Assembly (NCBI GenBank): GCA_040754075.1
Contig: JBFMDH010000013.1
Location: forward strand, 81,108 to 145,107
Source: Acidobacteriota bacterium
GTDB lineage: Bacteria; Acidobacteriota; Blastocatellia; UBA7656
Direction: 5' to 3'
Length of the DNA: 64,000 bases
The position numbers and the translations under genes were made by a program. This document shows, one piece after another, positions 35,886 through 44,495 of this stretch. Each line of letters opens with the position of its first letter. Positions within the stretch are counted from its first letter, which is position 1. The notes beneath the pieces were generated by a model. It was not told the DNA's origin. It did not search any database and saw only the letters and a list, made by a program, of their open reading frames with translations.

Positions 35886-35987
35886 TCATTGGTCATTCGT
35901 CCCTTGTCATTGGTTCAATTCGGAAAAACACTTTGTTTAATCAAGGCGCGCTAATTGCGAATGACCGATGACAAAGGACAAAATTCG
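35885..35987 (+). repeat. Gene-junction heptad element G (inverted arms)
   Basis: Units GTCATTG, GTCATTC, GTCCCTT, GTCATTG start on the last base of the thiolase stop codon. The other arm (35957-35987, GCGAATGACCGATGACAAAG...) is an imperfect reverse complement. It lies between two co-directional genes; the remaining 80 bp to 36069 are AT-rich and end in the AAAGGAG ribosome site. Confidence 0.82.
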
Positions 35988-36068
35988 TAACTCACATCTG
36001 ATTAAAAACGTAGTTAAGTCGAAGCTTTCTTCTTATTTTCAAATCAAACAACATAGAAAAGGAGCGTT

Positions 36069-37577
36069 ATGTGGATAAGAAAAGGTGACAGAGATGCCAG
36101 GAAAGGGGTGATTTCGCCCGTTCCAACGCAAATCGTTTCAAACGAAGAGTTCATTCCCCGCCCCCAAAATGAACGACAGAAAAAGGTTGAAAATCTCATC
36201 GGTGAAATGTCCGAAGCGCGCGCCAAAAAACTGGGTTTATCGCGCCGCGCCTTCATGTCAACCTCGATGGGGATGGCGACCTGCTTTCTGGCGATGAATA
36301 AAGTTTATGGCAAGGTGTTCGAGGTCGAAGATGTCGAGACCTGGGAAGACGCTGCCAATTTCGAGAAATGGCCGAAGAGCGAATACTTTATCATTGATGT
36401 GCAATCGCATTTCACCAATGGTTTGGCTCTCGGTTTTCGCTCTATGGAATTCGCCAAAAATATGGGCTTCCAAAATCTCAAAGACGACAAAGAATCTTAT
36501 AGCTTCAGAAACTTTGTCAAAGAGATGTATTTCGACAGCGAAACCTCAATTTGCGTCATCTCTGGTGTGCCCAGTATGGAAAAAAATAAGGATGAAAGCG
36601 GCAAGCTTCTAGTTGGCCCAGCCCGCGACAAAGGCGTATTACCAAGTTGGTTGATGGCGCAAAGCAAAAAGAAAATCAATGAACTCGCGGGTTCGCAACG
36701 CGCCTTGTGTCAAGGCAATCTCGCGCCCAATCACTATTGGGACAAGACCGCCAATAAGCTTGATAAAGCCGCGACCCTTGAACAGATGGAACGCGAAGTC
36801 AAACTTTATGGCATCGATTCGTGGAAATGGTATTGCCATTTCGATCCAGGTAAATCCGGTGGTGGATTCCAGTTGGATGATGACAATGCCCAGTGGTTTA
36901 TCGAGCAATCTCGCAAAATGGGGGTCAAACTCATCAGCACCCACAAGGGCTTCTCGTATCAATCACGCACCCTTGGTCACCTTGCGAATCCCAAAGACGT
37001 GGAGAAAGCGGCGCTCAGAAATCCCGATTTCAATTTCGTGGTTTACCACTCGGCATTGAAACACGGACCTAATGAACCAAACTGGAAAGAGAACAATATG
37101 TATGACCCGACCACCGGCGATTTCGAGTGGCATAAAATTCTGATGGACATCAAGGTTCGCAATCCGCAAATCAATAACATCAATTGTGAAATCGGCAGCT
37201 TCTTCAATGTCCTGATCATTGCCGACCCGGTGATGGCAATGCATGGCATCGGCAAAAACGTTAAAACCTATGGCTCTGACCATGTCATATGGGGAACCGA
37301 TTGTCTGTGGTGGGGTTCGCCGCAATGGGCAATTGATGCCTTCAAACGTTTCCAGATTAGCGACGAAATGTGCGAAAAATTTGGCTACACGAAACTCACC
37401 AAACAGGACAAAGCCAATATTTTGGGCTTGAATGCCGCCAAACTTTACAAAGTCAAACTCAAGGCAAAACGCAAAGCCTTGCCAACAGACACCCTCGACA
37501 AACTCAAAGCCGAGTATATCGAACGCGGCGGCGAACGCAGCAACGCCGCTTATGGTTGGGTGCGCGCCAGCGACTAA
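36069..37577 (+). CDS. Tat-exported amidohydrolase-2 (COG2159-type) protein
   Basis: 502 residues. After about 55 polar residues comes a Tat-like signal ([21 protein letters not shown], twin Arg 59-60), so export is likely though the leading part is unusually long. The rest is a TIM-barrel amidohydrolase: IIDVQSHF (the first of the usual metal His pair is Gln), [17 protein letters not shown], and [16 protein letters not shown] with the conserved Asp. Such enzymes are metal-dependent decarboxylases or hydrolases. AAAGGAG precedes the ATG and a terminator follows. Confidence 0.85.
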   Translation: MWIRKGDRDARKGVISPVPTQIVSNEEFIPRPQNERQKKVENLIGEMSEARAKKLGLSRRAFMSTSMGMATCFLAMNKVYGKVFEVEDVETWEDAANFEKWPKSEYFIIDVQSHFTNGLALGFRSMEFAKNMGFQNLKDDKESYSFRNFVKEMYFDSETSICVISGVPSMEKNKDESGKLLVGPARDKGVLPSWLMAQSKKKINELAGSQRALCQGNLAPNHYWDKTANKLDKAATLEQMEREVKLYGIDSWKWYCHFDPGKSGGGFQLDDDNAQWFIEQSRKMGVKLISTHKGFSYQSRTLGHLANPKDVEKAALRNPDFNFVVYHSALKHGPNEPNWKENNMYDPTTGDFEWHKILMDIKVRNPQINNINCEIGSFFNVLIIADPVMAMHGIGKNVKTYGSDHVIWGTDCLWWGSPQWAIDAFKRFQISDEMCEKFGYTKLTKQDKANILGLNAAKLYKVKLKAKRKALPTDTLDKLKAEYIERGGERSNAAYGWVRASD

Positions 37578-37589
37578 ATCATTCACCAG

Positions 37590-37627
37590 AAGAGGAACGA
37601 GTGAATTCATTCGTTCCTCTTTTCTTT
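37590..37627 (+). terminator. Rho-independent terminator of the amidohydrolase gene
   Basis: AAGAGGAACGA (37590-37600) pairs with TCGTTCCTCTT (37611-37621) and a GAATTC core extends the stem; T-rich bases follow. It lies 12 bp after the stop codon. Confidence 0.8.
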
Positions 37628-37645
37628 CCTCGTTGTTTTAATCTT

Positions 37646-38659
37646 ATGTCTCCAGAAAGTTTTACCTACCATCTGCGTGTCGCTATTTTGTTCACTGCAA
37701 TTTTCGTTATCGGCTGGGCTTCGATAAGCCATATCGTAAACGCGCATCAGGAACAAAAACTCGACCCGACAGCCTGGGGTAAAAATCATGCAGGCGAGCC
37801 GGTTCCCGATTTCGTAACCGGCGGGGAATGTCTCTTCTGTCATCGCAATACGATTGGCGCAACCTGGCAGAAAAATGCCCACGGCGTGACCATTCAACAA
37901 CGAGAAGACGCGCCACAGTGGAAGGATATTTTTCTGGGACAACTGAAACTCGCGCCGCTCGCCAAAGAGATTGAATTTTATTTAGGCAGTCGCAATCATT
38001 TGCGATTCTTGAAAAAATCGGGATACGGAAAATTTGCCATATTAAATACCCATGCAACACTTGACGCTAACGATAAGGTGACAAACTGGACAGATGCAGA
38101 AACTCCAACCTGGGATAAAGATAAATTCGCCAATCGTTGTGTCGGTTGTCATGCAACCGGAGTTGACGAAAAAAATAAAACCTTCGCGCAGTTTGGACAT
38201 GATTGTTATGTTTGTCACGGCGTGGTCAATCTCGAACATACCAACAACACATCGTTGATTCTGTTATCGAAAAAAAGCAGAACGCAACCACAGGTGGTCA
38301 CTTCGATTTGCGCTTCGTGCCATTTACGTGGAGGGACGGCGAAATCAACAGGGCTTCCCTACCCCAACAACTTTGTTCCCGGAGATAATCTCTTTCAGGA
38401 TTATCAGGTCGATTTTGCCAAAGCCGATGATGAAAGTTTGAACGCCGGCGACCGGCACGTTTATCGTAATGTTCGCGATGTGGTGATATTTGGCAAAACC
38501 GTGACTTGTTTAAGCTGCCATTCGGTGCATGGCAATTCCGCGACCAAACACCGACTGACTCCGAAAACCGCGATTTGTTCCGATTGCCACAATACTGAAA
38601 CCAGTGTTTATAAACCCGCGAAAGCCTACACGGTTAAAAGTCCGCTTTGTGAATATTGA
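37646..38659 (+). CDS. Membrane-anchored or exported hexaheme c-type cytochrome
   Basis: About 337 residues. An N-terminal hydrophobic segment (VAILFTAIFVIGWASISHIV) is followed by six CxxCH heme sites: CLFCH, CVGCH, CYVCH, CASCH, CLSCH, CSDCH, with extra His for axial ligation. The pattern resembles cytochrome c554/NrfA-like multihemes that carry electrons in the periplasm. Starts upstream of 37646 overlap the terminator or the preceding gene and are rejected. The electron partner is unknown. Confidence 0.87.
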   Translation: MSPESFTYHLRVAILFTAIFVIGWASISHIVNAHQEQKLDPTAWGKNHAGEPVPDFVTGGECLFCHRNTIGATWQKNAHGVTIQQREDAPQWKDIFLGQLKLAPLAKEIEFYLGSRNHLRFLKKSGYGKFAILNTHATLDANDKVTNWTDAETPTWDKDKFANRCVGCHATGVDEKNKTFAQFGHDCYVCHGVVNLEHTNNTSLILLSKKSRTQPQVVTSICASCHLRGGTAKSTGLPYPNNFVPGDNLFQDYQVDFAKADDESLNAGDRHVYRNVRDVVIFGKTVTCLSCHSVHGNSATKHRLTPKTAICSDCHNTETSVYKPAKAYTVKSPLCEY

Positions 38660-38672
38660 TTGAGAAAGTAGT

Positions 38673-38689
38673 CGCGGTCAGAGACCGCG
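38673..38689. repeat. GC-rich palindrome
   Basis: CGCGGTC, 3-nt loop, GACCGCG. It lies in the 134-bp gap between two converging genes and may end transcription, or belong to the same kind of dispersed palindrome as 2968-2985. Confidence 0.4.
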
Positions 38690-38793
38690 CTCTAAACCTG
38701 TTTGATTTACTTAAAAGTACCCTGCCCAAAAAATATTATGTTCGTTCGGTTATTTCCGCTTGCTTCGTATTCTCTTTGTGTCGGTTCCATCGT

Positions 38794-40182
38794 TTATCGA
38801 AAAACGATTTCCGAATGATTAAGGGTCGCGTCTTTAATCTCGGTAGAATACTGTAGCACCTTGCCGTTAATGGTTTCGTCGCCGACCAATTCTTTGATGG
38901 TGAGGTGTTGGTTTTCACCGAACAGATTCAATAAGGCTTTTTTGATTTCCGCCTCATCACCCCAACCGCCGCGTATTTTGAAAATCAAAGAACGGTCTTC
39001 ACATTGATGTAATGAGAACTGCCCGATAGGAAACGGTTCAAGCGCCTGCGTCACATCGATGTTGTTAATCAAACGGTCATCCGCAGTAAGAAACATGATC
39101 GGCTGCCTGCCCTCGAATTGCACAAGAGTCGGGTAGGCTTTGTCGAAATTCAAAGCGGCGAAATCTCCTGTGCGATACCGCAACAAAGGTAAGAAGGGGT
39201 TTCGTCCGCAGGTTAAAGTGATTTCACCACGAACGCCCGGCAGACAAAGATTCCCTTCATCATCCAGAATTTCGACAAACAAATCATGAGGTACGATTTC
39301 ATAATTTTTTGCATCGACGCTGGCGGCGATAAATCGGGATTCGTTCATCGAATAGACATCAATGACGGGACACTCAAAATGATTTTCAAATTTGGTTTTG
39401 AGTGCAGGCAATAACATCATTGCCGATGAAACCAGGGCTTTGGGTTTAGTTTGCAGGGGTATTTTCATCAAGGCAAGAAAAGCTATCGGGTCGCCGGTGA
39501 AGATTTCCGGTTGCAAATCGTTTATAAATTTTTCTATGTCGGCAGGATGTTTCCAATCATTCGGATTGAGATTGATTTTCACATAACCCGCACAATCGAA
39601 ATAGGTCGAAACTGTCGCATAGGTAAGCGTCGAATTTTGGGCGCAGACATTCACAGCGAAAACTCGTTCAGCGCCCCCTTCGATTTTCACGCCGACACGC
39701 GCAAGCGCAAATTGCAAACACGGCAAATATTTCGTTGAAACCTCGGGGTGAGACAAAATATCAAACGATTTTCCGGTTGTTCCCGAAGTGTAATAAACCA
39801 GCATCTCATCTAAACTTTGCGAGTCTGGCACAAATGCCCACTGTTGGTTTTCCAAATCTTTTCGCGAAAAGGCGGGTAGTGATAAAAAGTTTTCGGCGGT
39901 TCGTTTGTAGCTACGATAAAACGGCACATCGATTAAACAGCGGTCGGCAAAATTCAAAACCCAATCAGGTATCTCGCCGGGTTTCCAACCTGCTCTTTTA
40001 TTTGCCAACTCTTTTTCAAAGTTTCTGACTTCAGTTAATCCATCAATAGATAATTGGTCGCCACAGGCATAATTATAATTTGGCGCAAATTCATGTTCCC
40101 GCAACCGGTTTAACATCCTAAGTCCGGCTTCGGTCAGATTAGGAAATCGTTCGCGGTCTTCAAGGTAATGAATCATTTTCAT
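38794..40182 (-). CDS. AMP-forming adenylate ligase, PaaK/CapK-like
   Basis: About 462 residues from the ATG 7 bp after nadR. The core signature YYTSGTTGKSF is present. Later motifs are YSMNESR, GRNPFLPLLRYRTGDFA and a small C-terminal domain (QCEDRSLIFKIRGG). Relatives activate aryl or acyl acids to CoA esters (phenylacetate-CoA ligase) or serve in capsule and natural-product clusters. It is last in a pnuC-nadR operon, which gives no obvious acid substrate. Confidence 0.82.
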   Translation of the reverse strand: MKMIHYLEDRERFPNLTEAGLRMLNRLREHEFAPNYNYACGDQLSIDGLTEVRNFEKELANKRAGWKPGEIPDWVLNFADRCLIDVPFYRSYKRTAENFLSLPAFSRKDLENQQWAFVPDSQSLDEMLVYYTSGTTGKSFDILSHPEVSTKYLPCLQFALARVGVKIEGGAERVFAVNVCAQNSTLTYATVSTYFDCAGYVKINLNPNDWKHPADIEKFINDLQPEIFTGDPIAFLALMKIPLQTKPKALVSSAMMLLPALKTKFENHFECPVIDVYSMNESRFIAASVDAKNYEIVPHDLFVEILDDEGNLCLPGVRGEITLTCGRNPFLPLLRYRTGDFAALNFDKAYPTLVQFEGRQPIMFLTADDRLINNIDVTQALEPFPIGQFSLHQCEDRSLIFKIRGGWGDEAEIKKALLNLFGENQHLTIKELVGDETINGKVLQYSTEIKDATLNHSEIVFR

Positions 40183-40189
40183 TGGTGTT

Positions 40190-41212
40190 TTACCTTTTAT
40201 CAATGCCGTGTTGATTTGAATCTTTATCGGAAAACAGGCTGGTAATGGCGGCAACCGCTTTTTGAAATCGCTCCTGGTAATTTCCCGAAATTACCACGAA
40301 ACGACGACCGCGATTTTCCAATTCCTGTTTAAACCAATTGAAAAAATATTCCCGTTTATCGGGTTCCGGTCGTTGCCAATCATCAACCCATTCTACATCA
40401 ATATCCAACAACAGGTATAAATCGTATGTGCGTTCATCAGCTAGCGCGCGAATTTCATTAGCGCACTGACCCATATAATGCTGGCTGTAAATACAGGTGG
40501 TGATTAAATCGGTATCACAAATCAAGACGCGGTTAGCAACCCTCGCCAGCTTATCTTCAGACTCAAGCTGACCCACGGCAATTTGGGGGAAATCCTCCGG
40601 TTCGACCCAAGCGCCTTTTTTATCGAGATAATCGCGGGCAAATTCGGGAACCCAGACGGTATTAAAATGTCCGGCTAACTTTTCTGCAAGGGTGGTTTTT
40701 CCTGTTGATTCAGGACCATAGATTACCACCCGTTTGACAAAATAAGGGCGAACCGGTTCAGGAATAAATTCCCAGTTTGCAAAGGGGTTTTCCCGAATTT
40801 TAGTTGCCGAAACCGGAACCGCCTGGCGCGATAAATCGCACATCAGATGTCGCGCGCCAAGTTGCCGCGCCAGTTCTTCGCCGTAATCTTCAGATGTAAA
40901 TACCAGGTCTGGCCCCGTAGGTATAAATTTTCGGATACTGGTTTTCCAGATTGCCCAGAAATCGGGATGCTCATTAGGGTATTGCGGATTCTCATCCGTC
41001 AGGTGACAGACGCGGGCTTGCGGATAAAGCTCTTTGACCCACTCATAACGCAAATGACCGGGAATCGGTTCGGCTTCCAATGTCCCCACTATGATGGTCA
41101 GGTGGTCTACTCGCGCAAGCGCAAACTCAATCAGATATTGATGCCCTTTATGAACCGGCATGAATTTTCCTAAAATCATCCCGGTTGTAAATTGTTTTAT
41201 GCCTTCAACCAT
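40190..41212 (-). CDS. nadR: Bifunctional NMN adenylyltransferase / ribosylnicotinamide kinase
   Basis: 340 residues. N-terminal nucleotidyltransferase with GKFMPVHKGH (HxGH-type, residues 15-24) and SATKIRENP. C-terminal kinase with Walker A GPESTGKT (166-173), then CDTDLITTCIYS. It phosphorylates nicotinamide riboside and adenylates NMN to NAD. The start inside the pnuC end (16-bp overlap) fits homolog length; no helix-turn-helix of the enterobacterial repressor type precedes it. It acts with PnuC next door. Confidence 0.93.
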   Translation of the reverse strand: MVEGIKQFTTGMILGKFMPVHKGHQYLIEFALARVDHLTIIVGTLEAEPIPGHLRYEWVKELYPQARVCHLTDENPQYPNEHPDFWAIWKTSIRKFIPTGPDLVFTSEDYGEELARQLGARHLMCDLSRQAVPVSATKIRENPFANWEFIPEPVRPYFVKRVVIYGPESTGKTTLAEKLAGHFNTVWVPEFARDYLDKKGAWVEPEDFPQIAVGQLESEDKLARVANRVLICDTDLITTCIYSQHYMGQCANEIRALADERTYDLYLLLDIDVEWVDDWQRPEPDKREYFFNWFKQELENRGRRFVVISGNYQERFQKAVAAITSLFSDKDSNQHGIDKR

Positions 41213-41763
41213 TCCAGGTATCCGATAATTGCCAAAATTAGAAATAGCAGATAAAGCCCTGCGGTTAAATAGAGTTTCTGTTTCACGCCTAAAAAAATCA
41301 CGATCAAATTTACCAGAACCCAAACCACCCAGTTTTCAATATATTTTTTAGCCAGCATCCATTGCGCAATCAAACTCAGCACGGTCGCCGCTGAATCCGC
41401 CAGTGGTCTGGCATTATCGGTAAATTTAATAAAATATAAATTCATAAAAATAATGCCGATAATTGCCACCATCAAAAGAACCAAATTCAAGGTCAACGGG
41501 GAATGCGAGATGGGTAACTCCGAATTCCCTTCACCGCCTCGCAACCATTCGTACCAACCATAAATTTGCAAAGCGATAAACATGACCTGTAACCACATAT
41601 TGGCATACAATTTCGCGCGGTAAAAAACGATGAAATAAAAGACCACGCCAACAATGCCAAATGCCCATTGTCCGATATGGACTTTAATTGTCAGCACCAC
41701 CGAAATGAAACTGAAAACCACAGCGAAAACTTCCCAGTAATTGAGTGAGCGAATTTTCATCAT
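41197..41763 (-). CDS. pnuC: Nicotinamide riboside transporter
   Basis: 188 residues, about seven membrane helices, PnuC size. Seen: the typical QIYGWYEWLRGG and the C-terminal helix pair (ENWVVWVLVNLIVIFLGVKQKLYLTAGLYLLFLILAIIGYLEW, read in parts). It moves nicotinamide riboside by facilitated diffusion, trapped by NadR kinase. It overlaps nadR by 16 bp. Confidence 0.93.
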   Translation of the reverse strand: MMKIRSLNYWEVFAVVFSFISVVLTIKVHIGQWAFGIVGVVFYFIVFYRAKLYANMWLQVMFIALQIYGWYEWLRGGEGNSELPISHSPLTLNLVLLMVAIIGIIFMNLYFIKFTDNARPLADSAATVLSLIAQWMLAKKYIENWVVWVLVNLIVIFLGVKQKLYLTAGLYLLFLILAIIGYLEWLKA

Positions 41764-41842
41764 TCTGTTATCGAAAATATTTGGCGTTTAATTTAAAGCG
41801 GTTATTTTGCGTGTAAAAGTTCAGGCGCGCCAGTCACGATTG

Positions 41843-41876
41843 AAAAAAAAGCCGGACTAATTTTGTCCGGCTTTTA
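41843..41876 (-). terminator. Rho-independent terminator of glgP
   Basis: GCCGGAC, 7-nt loop, GTCCGGC, flanked by A-runs and T-runs. Read on the minus strand it ends in eight T and lies 25 bp after the glgP stop. Confidence 0.9.
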
Positions 41877-41899
41877 TCAGGGGTAAGGAATTGAACCAT

Positions 41900-44350
41900 T
41901 TAATGATTTTTCAACTTCCAGATTTCCTCAGCATATTCTTGAATCGTTCGATCACTTGAAAACCTGCCGATTCTTGCGACATTCAAAATCGCTTTACGAT
42001 ACCACTCGGAGGTCTTTCGATATTCACGCATTGCTTTTTGCTGAGTTTCCACATAAGACTGAAAATCAGCGAGTAAGAAATAGTCATCGCGATTCAGCAA
42101 GGTATCGAAAATCCATTTAAACAGTCCCGGTTCACAACAACAGAAACGGTTTGAGTTCAAGCTATTCAAAACCCGTTTTAAATTGGCATCATTTTCGTAA
42201 TAATTTCGCGGATTATAAGTGCGCGAATTCACCATTTGTTGAATCTCATCTGCCGAAAGTCCAAATATAAATATGTTGTCAACACCGACCTCTTCCTTGA
42301 TTTCGATATTCGCGCCATCAAGTGTGCCGATGGTCAGCGCGCCATTCATTGCAAATTTCATGTTACCGGTTCCTGATGCCTCTTTTCCGGCAGTCGAAAT
42401 TTGTTCACTTAAATCTGCTGCGGGTATTAACTTTTCTGCAAGCGAAACCCGATAATCCGGCACAAAAACCACTTTCAACATATCCTGAACGCTGCGGTCT
42501 CGATTAATCACCCTCGCCACATTGTTAATCAGTTTGATGATTTGTTTGGCAGCCCAATAACCCGGCGCGGCTTTGCCCGCAAAAATAAAGGTTTTGGCTA
42601 CCACTGGCGATTGGTCATCTTCAACTATTCGCAAATATTCATGGATGATGTTCAAAACATTAAGCAATTGTCGCTTGTATTCATGGATGCGTTTCGCCTG
42701 AATGTCGAACATCGAATCGGGGTTGACCACAAATCCGGTTGTTTCTTTGATTATTTGGGCTAATTCGATTTTGTTCTCTCGCTTGATGCGGCGAAAATCC
42801 TTTTGAAAATCTCGATTGGTCGCAAGAGGTTCCAACCCCTGGAGTTTCGTGAGGTCGGTAATCCATCCCGCACCGATTTTTGAATTGATTAACTCGGCAA
42901 GCTTGGGGTTGGCTTTCAAAAGCCAGCGCCGCTGGGTTACACCGTTGGTTTTATTATTAAAACGTTCGGGGTAAATATCATAAAAATCCTTGAAAAGATT
43001 TTTCTTCACTAAATCGGTATGAAGCGCCGCCACGCCATTAACCGAATGACTGCCAACCAGCGCGAGGTGTCCCATGCGAATCTGTTTTTCGTCTCCTTCT
43101 TCGATGATCGACATGCGGCGAAACCGTTGCTGGTCTTCGGGAAAAACATTGGCGACAGATTCCAAAAACCGGCGGTTGATTTCGTAAATGATTTGCAAAT
43201 GTCTTGGCAAAACCCGCTCAAATAACGCGACAGACCAACGCTCCAGAGCCTCGGGCAATAGGGTATGATTGGTGTACCCAAGCGTCGCCAGAGTTATTTC
43301 CCAGGCTTTATCCCATTCCATTTCCATTTCGTCGATGAAATATCGCATGAGTTCTGCAACGACCAGCGCCGGATGCGTGTCATTAATTTGGATGGCAACT
43401 TTATTCGGGAATTCATCGAATGAATCGTGGGTTTTCAAATACCGATTCACAATATCACGAACCGAACAGGCAACCAGAAAATATTCCTGAATCAACCTGA
43501 GTTCACGACCTGATTCGACGGCATCAGATGGATACAGCACTTTGGAAACATTTTCAGATGCGATTTTTTGTTCAACCGCTTTCAGGTAATCTCCCTGATT
43601 GAATATTTCCATATCAAATTCATCGGAAGAGACTGCCGAATATAATCGCAAATAATTTACTGTCTTTCCGCCATAGCCAACGATTGGCATATCGTAGGGA
43701 ATTCCGATAATCACTTGCCAATTCATCCACATGGGATTGTAATGATTATCACGATCTCCGGTATGTTCAATTTGTCCATAAACCGGAACAAAGACCGCCT
43801 CGTCTGGGCGTTCAATCAGCCACGGCGAACCTGATGCTTTCCAATGGTCGGGTTTTTCCTTTTGATAGCCGTCTTTTATCTGTTGTTGAAACAGCCCGTA
43901 ATCGTAATTGATGCCATAACCAAATCCGGGATAATTCATAGTTGCCAGCGAATCCAGAAAACAGGCAGCCAATCGTCCCAGTCCGCCATTCCCCAAAGCG
44001 GCATCTTTCTCTTGTTCGACCACCTCTTCAAGGTCAATACCCATTTGCATCAATGCCAGTTTGCAACCGTCGTATAAATTCAGATTGTATAAACTATTCG
44101 ATAACGCCCGCCCCATTAAAAATTCCATTGAAAGATAGTAAAGCCGTTTGGCATCCCGCTGTTCATAACGGTCTTCGGTTTCCAGCAGCTTTTCAAAAAG
44201 CTGGTCGCGAACCGCCAGTGCTGTCACCATGAATTTATCGCGCGCAGTCAAATCATCTTCCCGACGCCCAAGCGTGAAGCGCATGTGCCGTCTGAGTGAA
44301 TTCTGTAAAAATACAAGATTATCGGTGATCAGTTTTTTTCTGGTTTCCAT
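41900..44350 (-). CDS. glgP: Glycogen/starch phosphorylase
   Basis: 816 residues, normal for the long GlgP form. Seen: the N-terminal RLYYLSMEFLMGRALSN, AALGNGGLGRLAACFLDS, NDTHPALVVAELMRYF, GVAALHTDLVK, and the PLP site EASGTGNMKFAMNGALTIGT with its Lys. It releases glucose-1-phosphate from glycogen, the substrate of GalU (61165), so it can feed the polysaccharide operon next to it. A single gene with its own terminator. Confidence 0.97.
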   Translation of the reverse strand: METRKKLITDNLVFLQNSLRRHMRFTLGRREDDLTARDKFMVTALAVRDQLFEKLLETEDRYEQRDAKRLYYLSMEFLMGRALSNSLYNLNLYDGCKLALMQMGIDLEEVVEQEKDAALGNGGLGRLAACFLDSLATMNYPGFGYGINYDYGLFQQQIKDGYQKEKPDHWKASGSPWLIERPDEAVFVPVYGQIEHTGDRDNHYNPMWMNWQVIIGIPYDMPIVGYGGKTVNYLRLYSAVSSDEFDMEIFNQGDYLKAVEQKIASENVSKVLYPSDAVESGRELRLIQEYFLVACSVRDIVNRYLKTHDSFDEFPNKVAIQINDTHPALVVAELMRYFIDEMEMEWDKAWEITLATLGYTNHTLLPEALERWSVALFERVLPRHLQIIYEINRRFLESVANVFPEDQQRFRRMSIIEEGDEKQIRMGHLALVGSHSVNGVAALHTDLVKKNLFKDFYDIYPERFNNKTNGVTQRRWLLKANPKLAELINSKIGAGWITDLTKLQGLEPLATNRDFQKDFRRIKRENKIELAQIIKETTGFVVNPDSMFDIQAKRIHEYKRQLLNVLNIIHEYLRIVEDDQSPVVAKTFIFAGKAAPGYWAAKQIIKLINNVARVINRDRSVQDMLKVVFVPDYRVSLAEKLIPAADLSEQISTAGKEASGTGNMKFAMNGALTIGTLDGANIEIKEEVGVDNIFIFGLSADEIQQMVNSRTYNPRNYYENDANLKRVLNSLNSNRFCCCEPGLFKWIFDTLLNRDDYFLLADFQSYVETQQKAMREYRKTSEWYRKAILNVARIGRFSSDRTIQEYAEEIWKLKNH

Positions 44351-44495
44351 ATGCCTACCTCTTTAATCCGAGTCATTAAAAACCAATTTTTTAAACCAAC
44401 GGTGAAGACACTTTTGGGATTGGTTTTAATCGACCAGCATCTTGAGAACTGCAAAGGGGCAACAAATCAATAATCAATTCACTCGAAGGGGATAT

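Noticed and set aside
37370-37645. N-terminal extension of the hexaheme cytochrome overlapping the amidohydrolase gene
   Set aside because: The extension lies out of frame over a clear gene and through its terminator; the ATG at 37646 precedes the membrane segment at normal distance.
41490-41540. Possible heptad-like insertion inside pnuC (segment encoding GNSELPISHSPL)
   Set aside because: The polar loop after WLRGG is normal for PnuC proteins, and the DNA has no repeated unit.
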